Below, in pieces: positions 1 through 8,058 of a stretch of DNA of 64,000 nucleotides. The stretch is from Bacillus sp. FJAT-49711 (lineage in GTDB: Bacteria > Bacillota > Bacilli > Bacillales > Bacillaceae_C): contig NZ_JAGYPL010000005.1 of NCBI RefSeq assembly GCF_018343715.1, positions 24,299-88,298 on the forward strand, given 5' to 3'. The first letter of the stretch is position 1, and each line of letters opens with the position of its first letter. The position numbers and the translations under genes were made by a program. A model generated the notes under the pieces. That model was not told the origin of the DNA. It saw only the letters and a list, made by a program, of their open reading frames with translations, and did not search any database.

Positions 1-2
1 TG

Positions 3-67
3 CTCCTTTTGTAGTGTAGGGAACTGATGAGGTCGTCTTTCCCTATCTACATTAGGAGTTTTTTTAT
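3..67 (+). terminator. Rho-independent terminator of a gene left of the window
   Basis: A long imperfect hairpin pairs CTCC (3-6) with GGAG (55-58) and TGTAG..TAGGGA with TCCCTATCTACA, and is followed by a T-rich run at 59-67. Its polarity suits a plus-strand gene that ends before base 1. No start of that gene is visible. Confidence 0.6.
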
Positions 68-149
68 TTTACCGCAAGGTGGAAAATTAATATTTAGTCT
101 GACCTTACATTTTTTTACAAACGTGCAACACTAGTGGGCACTCGCACAA

Positions 150-1076
150 TTATTTTTTAAGTTTGCTTAGGAACGAGGGCTTCTTCCGGACGAGCCATTT
201 TTTTCTTAGAAATTGTTCTGCTTGTAGTCTTATGTAGTCATCAGGGATTTCTTGCAGTTTTTTGATGTAGTTTTTAGGTGTGACGAAAAGTTTGTCGTGG
301 GAAGTGTAGACGACTTGTTGGTAATCTATTTCGCTGCTGATTTTGTTTATGATTTTGTTTGCTGTATTTTTTTGGAAGACGTCGAGATATTTATTGGTGA
401 CTTCAGTTTGCAGCAACGTCCTCACCATGCGTAGTTTATCTTGATTTTGCATGAGAAGGATTCCTTTTTGCCGCGCATGTTTTTTGAACTGTAATGTTGA
501 GAATAATAACTGTGCAAATGTCTCATTTTCCACTTTACACGTATCTCGAATTTCATCCATTAGCTCAGTTATTTCTTTAGCATATTCATGCATTTTCTCC
601 TCTGGCTCATTCACTTCACTTATATAAGCAAGCATTTCATCTACATCACCGAATAATTTGGAAAGCTTCCCATGTTCATTCAAATAGCCTTCTTCCATTG
701 TTTCCTTAAGATTTGCTAAATCCGGCTGTAAATCATCCTCTTTTTGATATAGCAATGCAGACTTTAATTCATTCTCGCTAACCATTAACGTGTAAAAGGT
801 GAGATACACTTGAAGACAATAATGAGCAATCTCCTCATTATCAACCACTTTTCCGTCTTCACCAAAAATATGAAACTTGTGAAAATGCAATGCCGCCATA
901 TTATCCTCACGACCACTATATACACCAAATAACCGGTACGAATGATTGTTATAAACGATTATCGGGCTTATGAATCCCACCTCAAACGGGCCGACAAAAG
1001 GATCGGCCCATTGTTTCTCTGTATCTGCAACGGGAGTCATTTCGGAAGGCGGTTTAACTTTTGAACTCAAAAACAA
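150..1076 (-). CDS. Hypothetical protein, last gene of the Tad pilus operon
   Basis: A 308-residue soluble protein that I do not recognise. It has no signal peptide or membrane segment. The N-terminal third (about 25-100) looks like a mixed alpha/beta domain with several aromatic residues; the rest (about 110-300) is strongly charged and probably helical, ending in a basic tail rich in Lys. It is separated by only 13 bp from the next upstream gene in the same direction and lies at the distal end of a run of minus-strand genes beginning with the pilus machinery, so it is probably co-transcribed. The start is TTG with a weak AAAGGA site; a second TTG six bases downstream is equally possible. 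A role in pilus assembly or regulation is only inference from position. Confidence 0.6.
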   Translation of the reverse strand: MFLSSKVKPPSEMTPVADTEKQWADPFVGPFEVGFISPIIVYNNHSYRLFGVYSGREDNMAALHFHKFHIFGEDGKVVDNEEIAHYCLQVYLTFYTLMVSENELKSALLYQKEDDLQPDLANLKETMEEGYLNEHGKLSKLFGDVDEMLAYISEVNEPEEKMHEYAKEITELMDEIRDTCKVENETFAQLLFSTLQFKKHARQKGILLMQNQDKLRMVRTLLQTEVTNKYLDVFQKNTANKIINKISSEIDYQQVVYTSHDKLFVTPKNYIKKLQEIPDDYIRLQAEQFLRKKWLVRKKPSFLSKLKK

Positions 1077-1089
1077 TCATTCCTTTCTT

Positions 1090-1371
1090 TTACAAACGCG
1101 TAAGCGCTAAGAAGGCAAATATAACTATTATGGCTACGATCGTAGTCCCGATCGTTTTAATACTCACTGTTTGAACCCTTTTTCGTACCTCACTATAAAC
1201 AATAAAGAATACTCCAATCAAACAATAAATAATGACCGCATACTTAACAGCCGTACTTCCAAAAAAGGGCTCAAGATTATTTTTATCAGCATAAAATGCT
1301 AAACCAAGCCCTCCGACAATAATCGTCACGGTAAAAAAGTACCCGATAAAACTCCAACTTCGATCACTCAT
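1090..1371 (-). CDS. Small integral membrane protein
   Basis: A 93-residue protein with three predicted membrane helices (about 8-26, 42-57 and 70-88), short basic loops and no recognisable motif. I chose the ATG at 1371 because TAGGAG lies at proper spacing before it; a GTG three codons upstream is too close to that site. The 17-18 bp gap to the preceding gene indicates co-transcription with the Tad-linked membrane protein upstream. It may be a small partner of that protein, but nothing in the sequence proves this. Confidence 0.6.
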   Translation of the reverse strand: MSDRSWSFIGYFFTVTIIVGGLGLAFYADKNNLEPFFGSTAVKYAVIIYCLIGVFFIVYSEVRKRVQTVSIKTIGTTIVAIIVIFAFLALTRL

Positions 1372-1397
1372 GAATACCACTCCTAACAGAACCTAGC

Positions 1398-2762
1398 TTA
1401 AAAGGTTTTCCACCAAAATAACCGTTCATACAAATTTTTAAAACCGGTAGAAACATCATGTTTAAAATTATTACATGCATCTACGTAGCTGTTCCACATA
1501 TTTTTCAAACGGTTTTCAGGGTGAGTATCTGGATTATTCCAGTATATAACATCTTTATACGTATCAGTAAAAAACTTCGTTGGGAATTTCTTTGCCAAAT
1601 CCACTAAAATTCCTGAAATACCAGCCTTATTTAACCATAAATTCATTGGAATCAACGAACCCCAAACTAAAGTACTGATACCGATGTTACCCCAGTTTAA
1701 TCCATTACCTGTAACAAGCTGCTTTGCGCCTTCCAAAAAGGCTCCAATTCCACCACTGTATGCGAGCCACCCGATTCTTTCCCATTTGGCTGCCTCTCTC
1801 ACTCTCGTCCATAAACCAACACCCAATAAGGCTGTGAAAAATCCAAATACGGCATTGATTCCGATTGACTTCGGATCCCAATTTCCCGTTATTAAGTCAA
1901 AAGCAACTGATACACCTGCTCCTTTTAGACCTATACCAAAAATATGTTTTGCTAGTCCCATCCAACCACCGTGGGCGAAGCGATAAAGATTTGTGATTAA
2001 TAAACCCTTAGCCGCTTGAAATCTCAGCCATATACTTATTCCCCGCATAGCATTCACGGTCGCTTGAAAAGCTGGTACTAGTGCTCTAGTCATGACAAAG
2101 CGCCAACCTGTGCTTAAGGCAAGACCTACTTTGCCAATTCCAACTCTCAATATATTTCCGGACCATGTAAGGAACGCAGCCATCGCCCCTGTTTCCACTG
2201 CAAAAGCGAGTAATCCTCCTGCAATTGCCGCTCCGAAAATCCAACCGGCTGCATGCAACGGATTAAATGCATCTGTGCCGCCATACAAGGCAAAATAGAC
2301 AATTCCTGCAATGATGGCTGCAATTGCCGCTACAATAGCTACTGCGATTGTTATAACTCCTCCCACTACTAATAAAGCAATAATAGCAATAGCAGCTAAA
2401 ATAATCCCAATAGTAACAATTAAATCCTTCACCCAATCAGGCAATGCATCCCAAGCCGATGCAATCATTTCCCCAACATCAGATAAAAACTTAGTAAAGG
2501 CATGCCAACCTATTTTTGCACCTTCTATCGTTTTATCAAGAATATCTTTAAAAAAGTCACCGATTTTTTTCCAATTCCAATCTATTGGATTAAGGGAAAT
2601 ACCACCATTATTGCCCCATGCTTGCTGCTCAGTAGGTGTTAAACTATTATTCTCATACTCTATGTCCCCAACATTACTAGCGGCCATTGTTGTAACGGGA
2701 ACTGAAAATAAGAGAGAAATAAGCATGAGACTTTTTAACATACGACTGGCCCATTTCTGCAT
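1398..2762 (-). CDS. Exported Gly/Ala-rich multi-membrane protein of the Tad locus
   Basis: A 454-residue protein with a clear signal peptide (Lys/Arg start, hydrophobic core, VTTMAA end near residue 28), a short Trp-rich soluble part, then very hydrophobic Ala/Gly/Ile-rich helices at about 115-160 and 170-200, followed by amphipathic and membrane-like segments to about 385. The C-terminal 70 residues are polar and aromatic. I recognise no named family. It starts at ATG after AAAGGAGG and follows the VWA lipoprotein gene by 37 bp in the same direction, at the end of the pilus gene cluster. It could be a secreted or membrane-anchored surface protein, a channel, or a cargo of the Tad system; these are inferences only. 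Confidence 0.6.
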   Translation of the reverse strand: MQKWASRMLKSLMLISLLFSVPVTTMAASNVGDIEYENNSLTPTEQQAWGNNGGISLNPIDWNWKKIGDFFKDILDKTIEGAKIGWHAFTKFLSDVGEMIASAWDALPDWVKDLIVTIGIILAAIAIIALLVVGGVITIAVAIVAAIAAIIAGIVYFALYGGTDAFNPLHAAGWIFGAAIAGGLLAFAVETGAMAAFLTWSGNILRVGIGKVGLALSTGWRFVMTRALVPAFQATVNAMRGISIWLRFQAAKGLLITNLYRFAHGGWMGLAKHIFGIGLKGAGVSVAFDLITGNWDPKSIGINAVFGFFTALLGVGLWTRVREAAKWERIGWLAYSGGIGAFLEGAKQLVTGNGLNWGNIGISTLVWGSLIPMNLWLNKAGISGILVDLAKKFPTKFFTDTYKDVIYWNNPDTHPENRLKNMWNSYVDACNNFKHDVSTGFKNLYERLFWWKTF

Positions 2763-2799
2763 CCGGAAACCTCCTTTTACAAGGCTTTACGATTTTTAT

Positions 2800-4182
2800 T
2801 CAACTTCCCTGCTTATATTTTTCATTGATTTCTTTTTCGATTTCCTTGTAGCTTTCTTGTGCCAATTTCAGAAGGTCATTATATAGCTCATTTTCAGTTT
2901 TATTTGTTAAATCATAACGAGCATGGCGCAATGTTTTAAATATTTCCCTTTGATCTGTAGAAATTTGATCATTTTTATAAAGGAAAAGAATTGCCTTGTC
3001 TAAATTGCGGATTTCCAATGAACTTTTATCCGCAAACTCGTTTTTATATTCAAAAATGGTTTCTTCTCTTGCTAGAACCGTATCAATATTTTGTGATTCC
3101 GCATTTATCTTCCAATCAAGCCATTTCGTCGCCATTTCTTGTGAACGATCAAATTCTGCTTGAAGTTGTTCAACATTTCGAACAGTAGAATACGTTCCAT
3201 CCGCAGCTTCTGCTATTTTTTTCAGCTCAGTTTGACCTTCGCTGTCGACATTAAAACCAATTACATTCAGGATTGGCGCAACAGATGATGCAGCAAGCTC
3301 ATTAGCAGCTTTTACAGGATCTCCATCACAAGTTTCAACCCCATCACTTACTAAATAAATAATATTTGTATTTTTATCGCCATTAAATTTTGCAAAATCT
3401 TTTTTTGCCTGTATTAATGATTCCGCGATTGGCGTCCATCCACTCGGTTGAAATTGATTCAAGGCTTCATTTAATTTCGCGTCATCGTATGACTGCATTT
3501 CGTATAGAAGCTCGCTGCTTGAGCAGGAGAGTTTTTTATCAGAATCAGATCCTGTTCCTTTATGGCCGTATACACGTAATGCAACATTCGCCTCTTTCGG
3601 AAGATTTGCAGAAAATGTCCGAATCGATTCCTTTGCCCACTCCATCATCGATTTTCCATCAATGGTTTCTGCCATACTGCCACTGGCATCCAAGATGATC
3701 TCGACATTATATTGTTCTTTAAATTCATATCTCGGATCGCCAATTTCAGGGTTTCCAAAGTCTTCTTTCTTCCAGTTTTCAACTACTTCATTCGGATCGG
3801 GATAATCTTCAGCAAAAAGTGAAATAAGTTTTGCCCAATATTTTTTTACCTCTTCTTCACCATCTTCTTCTTTTAAAGCAGGGAGTTTTGACAACTCTTC
3901 TTCAATGGCGGTTTCATCATCATCATAAAAAGTTCCAGAGAACATACCCGGTGTGTAAGACAATAAGGATTGTGCATCTTCGGGAAGGTTTGGTGCCTCG
4001 ATTACCTTTCCTGCCTCATCTTCTTTCGCTTCTTCTGCTTCGCCATTATCTGCCGCTTTGTTTGCTTGTTCTGTAGATTCGTTTTGATTTTCCTTTGCTT
4101 CAGTTGAATTGTCTTTGGAAGAGCAAGCACTCAAAGTTAAAGCTAGAAATACAAGTACGAAAATAAATAACTTTTTTTGCAA
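2800..4182 (-). CDS. Lipoprotein with von Willebrand factor A domain (Tad locus)
   Basis: A 460-residue lipoprotein: a basic start, hydrophobic core and a lipobox LSAC with Cys20, followed by a Glu/Asn-rich linker. The VWA domain covers about 165-345 and has a complete metal-ion-dependent adhesion site: DASGS (DxSxS), the Thr in GWTPIAES, and the Asp in VSDGVE. The C-terminal 100 residues are charged and helical. It resembles the YwmC/YwmD family of Bacillus VWA lipoproteins. The start is TTG with AGGAGG ten bases upstream. It follows the TadG-like gene by 23 bp, in the place where VWA-bearing minor pilins occur in other Tad loci, so a tip or anchoring adhesin on the outer face of the membrane is a reasonable inference. 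Confidence 0.8.
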   Translation of the reverse strand: MQKKLFIFVLVFLALTLSACSSKDNSTEAKENQNESTEQANKAADNGEAEEAKEDEAGKVIEAPNLPEDAQSLLSYTPGMFSGTFYDDDETAIEEELSKLPALKEEDGEEEVKKYWAKLISLFAEDYPDPNEVVENWKKEDFGNPEIGDPRYEFKEQYNVEIILDASGSMAETIDGKSMMEWAKESIRTFSANLPKEANVALRVYGHKGTGSDSDKKLSCSSSELLYEMQSYDDAKLNEALNQFQPSGWTPIAESLIQAKKDFAKFNGDKNTNIIYLVSDGVETCDGDPVKAANELAASSVAPILNVIGFNVDSEGQTELKKIAEAADGTYSTVRNVEQLQAEFDRSQEMATKWLDWKINAESQNIDTVLAREETIFEYKNEFADKSSLEIRNLDKAILFLYKNDQISTDQREIFKTLRHARYDLTNKTENELYNDLLKLAQESYKEIEKEINEKYKQGS

Positions 4183-4205
4183 AATCTATTAACCTCCTAA
4201 AGCAG

Positions 4206-4982
4206 TTATTTACATTTAATGTCAATCCCTTTTGGAGTTTTGATGCTTGCTTCAGCTTCGGCATACACATCTTGTTCACCTGAACCGAAAGATTGATCTT
4301 TAACTGTAATGAACGATGCTGATTTTTTTACTCGTGCCATCACTTTAAATTCTTTTCCTTTAAAAATAATTTCTATGTCTTCTTCCGCACCGTTTTTTAT
4401 TGCAAAATATTTAGCGGCATCCATCCATTGCGGCTCTGATCTTGTTATCGCTTCGCATGCCACTTCATTTATTTCCTTCACTTCTCTACTAAACCATTCT
4501 TTATACCAAACGTTTTTGAAAAAATACCTTAAAGCCACATTCGCATCTACTTCTTCATATGAATACCTGACGGCTTTTCTCAACTCATTAGGAATTTGCA
4601 TTTTATCCATAACCCAATTCCAAATAGCGTCTAATTCTCTTTCTGTTAATGATGGTGGAGGTACCGGATTGCCTTCTTCATCTTCCTCTGTGTTGTCCTC
4701 CATGATTTCATCAATTTTTTCTTGAACAAATTCATTTGCTACCTCACGCAAACGGTCCATCCGGATTTCTATTTCAGACTTTAACTTTTCATCATACACT
4801 TCTTTTATTTCATTGGCGGCTGCCAGAACCGCGGCATCTGCACTCGTTTGACTGACACGTTTACTTGCATACGTAGTGAAAAAATCAAAAAAGATGAAAC
4901 TAATGAAAATAGCCCCTACTAACAACCCAATGATAACGAGAAGGGTATTTCCTTTTTCGTTACGCACGTAGCGGCTTATCAT
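4206..4982 (-). CDS. TadG-like pseudopilin / Tad pilus assembly protein
   Basis: A 258-residue protein with a class III-type prepilin start: basic residues, the motif RNEKG, then a single membrane helix (about 13-35). The next segment, KRVSQTSADAAVLAAANE, is typical of TadG-like N-terminal domains. The exported remainder is charged and helical with a beta-rich C-terminus. The residue at +5 after the Gly is Val rather than the Glu of true pilins. It starts at ATG behind AGAGGTGG and overlaps the stop of the TadE gene by one base, a sign of translational coupling. Probable role: minor pseudopilin in the pseudopilus or shaft. Confidence 0.75.
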   Translation of the reverse strand: MISRYVRNEKGNTLLVIIGLLVGAIFISFIFFDFFTTYASKRVSQTSADAAVLAAANEIKEVYDEKLKSEIEIRMDRLREVANEFVQEKIDEIMEDNTEEDEEGNPVPPPSLTERELDAIWNWVMDKMQIPNELRKAVRYSYEEVDANVALRYFFKNVWYKEWFSREVKEINEVACEAITRSEPQWMDAAKYFAIKNGAEEDIEIIFKGKEFKVMARVKKSASFITVKDQSFGSGEQDVYAEAEASIKTPKGIDIKCK

Positions 4983-5389
4983 TAGTCATCCACCTCTTCT
5001 TTTGGCATGGAAGCACTAGCTTTAAGTTCATGGTCAAACTTTCCAATAAAGGGAATTTTAATAGTCGGTACCTTTGCCTTTACAGTTACGGTTACTTCCT
5101 TCCCATAAGAACTTGAACCCTCCGATACGCTGCTGCTCACTTTAATCCCATGGGCCGCACGGTTGACGGCGGATCCATAATCACCGCCAACCGCCGCTAC
5201 CCTAGCGCCGTCTCTTGCTGCCGATTCTGCAACGACGACTGTATAGGCTACTAAAGCGACTTGCCATATAAACAATAGCGCCATCACAATCATAGGAAAC
5301 ACAGCCACAAATTCTATTAACTGTGATCCTTTTTCATTTTTGGCATGTCGAAATACTCGTTTCATGTGTAACACATCCAATCCAATCAA
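4982..5389 (-). CDS. TadE-like minor pseudopilin
   Basis: A 135-residue protein with a prepilin-like leader ending in KNEKG, then SQLIEF with Glu at +5, followed by one hydrophobic helix. The segment VVAESAARDGARVAAVGGD is the classic TadE-like motif. The exported C-terminal half is beta-rich. The gene overlaps the pilin gene before it by four bases and the TadG-like gene after it by one base. The annotated TTG start directly follows GTGGTGA; a second TTG nine bases downstream is also possible, and the first ATG (codon 9) would leave a shorter leader. Family TadE/TadF is well supported; it should be matured by the same peptidase as the pilin. Confidence 0.85.
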   Translation of the reverse strand: MIGLDVLHMKRVFRHAKNEKGSQLIEFVAVFPMIVMALLFIWQVALVAYTVVVAESAARDGARVAAVGGDYGSAVNRAAHGIKVSSSVSEGSSSYGKEVTVTVKAKVPTIKIPFIGKFDHELKASASMPKEEVDD

Positions 5390-5598
5390 TCACCACTCAA
5401 ACTATTAATCATTTTCACTAGTTGATTTTTAACAGCTGTACCCATACTCGAATCGCCTTTCATCGTAGCGGCAATGGCCCCCATGATTGCAAGCACCAGC
5501 ATTCCAAGCGCGATCCACTCAAGCGCTTGTGCTCCTTTTTCGTTTTTCACATATTGATCCCACTTCATTTTCGTTGATACATATAATCTTGTTAACAT
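5386..5598 (-). CDS. Flp/Tad-type pilin
   Basis: A 70-residue protein with the layout of a Flp pilin: a leader of about 21 residues ending in KNEKG, then mature sequence AQALEW with Glu at +5, a hydrophobic helix of about 20 residues, and a short polar tail. Cleavage is expected after the Gly. It has a TAGGAGG site before the ATG and is preceded by a 21-bp tandem array that separates it from tadC. A distinct upstream region for the major pilin would allow much higher expression than the machinery genes. No prepilin peptidase gene (TadV/CpaA) is visible in the window, so one must be supplied from elsewhere. Confidence 0.85.
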   Translation of the reverse strand: MLTRLYVSTKMKWDQYVKNEKGAQALEWIALGMLVLAIMGAIAATMKGDSSMGTAVKNQLVKMINSLSGD

Positions 5599-5697
5599 GA
5601 TGATTCCTCCTAAATTGATATATATATTTAAAATTGTTTCACAAATGTTAATGAATCTGCCTCATAAAGGATAGATTCTGGATAAAAGGGAATAGCA

Positions 5698-6158
5698 GTC
5701 TCTGAACGGGAATTAAACCTCCCTGAACGGGAATAGAACCTCCCGAACGGGAATAGAACTTCCCCGAACGGAAATAGAACCTCCCTAAACGGGAATTAAA
5801 CCTCCCCGAACGGGAATTAAACCTCCCCGAACGGGAATTAAACCTCCCCGAACGGGAATTAAACCTTCCGAACGGGAATAGAACCTCCCTGAACGGGAAT
5901 TAAACCTCCCCGAACGGGAATTAAACCTCCCTGAACGGGAATAGAACCTCCCTGAACGGGAATTAAACCTCCCTGAACGGGAATTAAACCTCCCTGAACG
6001 GGAATAAAACCTCCCTGAACGGGAATGGAACCTCCCCGAACGGGAATTAAACCTCCCTGAACGGGAATTAAACCTCCCTGAACGGGAATAGAACTTCCTC
6101 GAACGGAAATGGAACCTCCCCGAACGGGATAGAACCTCCCGAACGAGAATTGCCCTCA
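5698..6158. repeat. 21-bp tandem repeat array (about 22 copies) upstream of the pilin gene
   Basis: About 22 head-to-tail copies of a 21-bp unit close to GAACGGGAATTAAACCTCCC plus one C. Some copies differ by one or two bases and a few by one base in length. Many copies contain the short inverted repeat CCCG-AA-CGGG. Read on the minus strand the array is open for about 124 codons as a FNSRSGR-like heptapeptide repeat, but that frame has a GTG start with no good ribosome binding site and breaks at length-variant copies, so I treat it as non-coding. It fills the gap between tadC and the pilin gene; 5599-5697 also holds the pilin leader region. Confidence 0.95.
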
Positions 6159-6185
6159 CTCAATAAAAAATAGAACTTATTTATC

Positions 6186-7121
6186 TTAAAACCACACGTC
6201 TAGACCAAACGCTTCCGGATTGTATAACATGTTCAAAAATAGTAATCCGATGATTAATAAAAATACGGCTGGTGCTACTAAGAAGGTGGTGACGAGTGTT
6301 ACTTGCGGGCTTGCTTTTGCCGCTTTTTCCTTTGCCCGGTATCCGCGCATAGCACGTAAATTTTCTGCTTGGACGCGGAATGTCGTAGAGACGGGAACGC
6401 CTAGGTCCGACCCTTGCACTAAAGAATTGACGAGCATTTCCAATTCTTTTGATGTGTTGCGGTCCAGTATGTGCTGGAAGGCTTGGCGCCTTGGAACCCC
6501 TAAATCTATTTCTCTATTAAATCGTTGGAATTCCTCGCTCAGCGGACCTTCCATTTGGTTTGTCACTTGGCGTAATGCGGCATCCAATGATACTCCTGCT
6601 TGCAAGGTAATGCTTACGGTATCTAGGAAGTCGGGCATCATTGTACTAATGATTTCCTGCCTTTCTTTTGCCAAATACATGATCCAAAGTGACGGAAACG
6701 CAAACCCAATTATCGGTAATAGCAGTAATGAAAAAAGGGCAAATGGCATGCCTAAAAATGAATAGATAATGGAAAAAGACAGTAATCCCATTCCGAGTAC
6801 AAACCTTAATCCGTGCAAGCCTTTTTGAGTCAACCCCATTGGATTTCCGGCTCTGACAAGCATTTGTTCATCTTTTTCAAAATCGAACATTAATTTATAC
6901 TGTTGTGCCGTCGGGCCCACATATTCCGCCGCTTTAATGAGTGGCTTCCAAATGATTTCTGCGAATTTCCTACGACTTTTCATCAATTTCGATTTTTGCA
7001 AATGAACGAGTAATTTCTCTTTTTTCACAATATAAAGCCATATAAAGACAAAGCCAATAAGAATAAATATTAAAACAATGACTGTTAGCAATTGGACGAG
7101 TATCTCAAAATAAGGACTCAT
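6186..7121 (-). CDS. tadC: TadC-like inner membrane platform protein (T2SSF domain)
   Basis: A 311-residue protein with an N-terminal membrane helix (about 10-32), two hydrophobic segments near 105-150, a cytoplasmic type II secretion F domain (about 160-285) and a C-terminal membrane helix. The segment DFLDTVSITLQAGVSLDAAL and the LGVP repeats are typical of TadC. With TadB it should form the membrane platform on which the ATPase acts during pilus assembly. It begins four bases after the tadB stop, so both are translated from one message. The gene ends just before the 21-bp tandem array. Confidence 0.85.
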   Translation of the reverse strand: MSPYFEILVQLLTVIVLIFILIGFVFIWLYIVKKEKLLVHLQKSKLMKSRRKFAEIIWKPLIKAAEYVGPTAQQYKLMFDFEKDEQMLVRAGNPMGLTQKGLHGLRFVLGMGLLSFSIIYSFLGMPFALFSLLLLPIIGFAFPSLWIMYLAKERQEIISTMMPDFLDTVSITLQAGVSLDAALRQVTNQMEGPLSEEFQRFNREIDLGVPRRQAFQHILDRNTSKELEMLVNSLVQGSDLGVPVSTTFRVQAENLRAMRGYRAKEKAAKASPQVTLVTTFLVAPAVFLLIIGLLFLNMLYNPEAFGLDVWF

Positions 7122-7125
7122 AGAG

Positions 7126-8058
7126 CTACACCCTTATCGTTGTTATTTTTCGAATGACAAGGAACGCAAGAAGCTGCATCCCTATAAAAATTGTTAATAG
7201 GACAAGTCCCCATTTTGTAAAGAGCGGATTTAAAAAGCCTTCAATGAATAAATTCATCATCAAAGCCATCATTAATGGCATGATTGGAAGAATAAGCGCG
7301 ATAAACTTCGCTTCCGCAGTGACGGTATCGACTTCCTTATTCACCCTTGCTCTTTCCTCAAGTGTATCTGCCATAATGCTTAGCACTTCCGCTAAATTTC
7401 CGCCAACGCGATGTTGAATGACAACGGTGCTGACAAAGATGTTTAATTCTTTACTAGCAAATCTTTCCCTGAGCTGATTCATTACATCTTCAAAATTTGT
7501 CCCTAGCCGAAGCTGCTGAACCATCCCTTTAAACTCTGGTCCAATCGGCGCCTTTAATTCCTCGCCGACCATTTCAATCCCTTGTGGTATCGTAAGTCCT
7601 GCCTTCATCGTATTGCTCATCATGCGGCAAACTTCCGGCAATTGTCGATTCAGCTTTTCCGTCAATTGATTTTGCCTGGACTTCAGAAAAAGCTTAGAGC
7701 CAAACCAAATGATTAAGTATGCTAATGTGATATTTATGATAAAAATAAGCTTGAATAAAAAGTGACCTGCAAACAGAAACGCTCCAAAAAGAAGGATGCA
7801 AATACCTGCATATTCAGATGGCTTTAATTGAATGTCTGCCTGAACTAACTTCTTTTTTAAATCTTCCGCTAATTCCGATCGATCATATTTATCACCAATT
7901 AAGATAATCGAGCTCTTTCTTTCTTGATTTAGCTCAGTATCAAACCATTTCTCCATTTTCTTATTTGCTTTATTTACATTTTTATAGTTTAGAAAATAAT
8001 AAATTGAAATAAAGAGCGAAAAGAAAGTAGCACTTCCTGTTAATACAATTGCATTCAC
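7126..8058 (-). CDS. tadB: TadB-like inner membrane platform protein (T2SSF domain)
   Basis: A 310-residue protein with one N-terminal helix, a pair of hydrophobic segments near 85-125, a T2SSF domain (about 140-265) and two terminal helices. The motifs CRMMSNTMKAGLTIPQGIE and QHRVGGNLAEVL are characteristic of TadB/GspF proteins. It overlaps the end of the ATPase gene by four bases and is followed by tadC after four bases. Known role of the family: polytopic membrane component that couples ATPase motion to pilin polymerisation. Confidence 0.87.
   Translation of the reverse strand: MNAIVLTGSATFFSLFISIYYFLNYKNVNKANKKMEKWFDTELNQERKSSIILIGDKYDRSELAEDLKKKLVQADIQLKPSEYAGICILLFGAFLFAGHFLFKLIFIINITLAYLIIWFGSKLFLKSRQNQLTEKLNRQLPEVCRMMSNTMKAGLTIPQGIEMVGEELKAPIGPEFKGMVQQLRLGTNFEDVMNQLRERFASKELNIFVSTVVIQHRVGGNLAEVLSIMADTLEERARVNKEVDTVTAEAKFIALILPIMPLMMALMMNLFIEGFLNPLFTKWGLVLLTIFIGMQLLAFLVIRKITTIRV

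Noticed and set aside
2311-2886. Plus-strand open frame of 191 codons
   Set aside because: It lies antisense to the signal peptide/membrane protein and the VWA lipoprotein genes, which have good ribosome binding sites and recognisable domains; its composition is that of a reversed hydrophobic gene.
4309-4725. Plus-strand open frame of 138 codons
   Set aside because: Antisense to the TadG-like gene, no ribosome binding site and no recognisable family.
5698-6158. CRISPR array
   Set aside because: Units are contiguous with no unique spacers, the unit is only 21 bp, and no cas genes are in the window. The same holds for the 51- and 52-bp arrays.
5785-6159. Open frame on the minus strand encoding FNSRSGR-type heptapeptide repeats
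   Set aside because: It is a by-product of a 21-bp tandem array (21 is a multiple of three), has a GTG start without a good ribosome binding site, and the frame is broken by length-variant copies at the ends.
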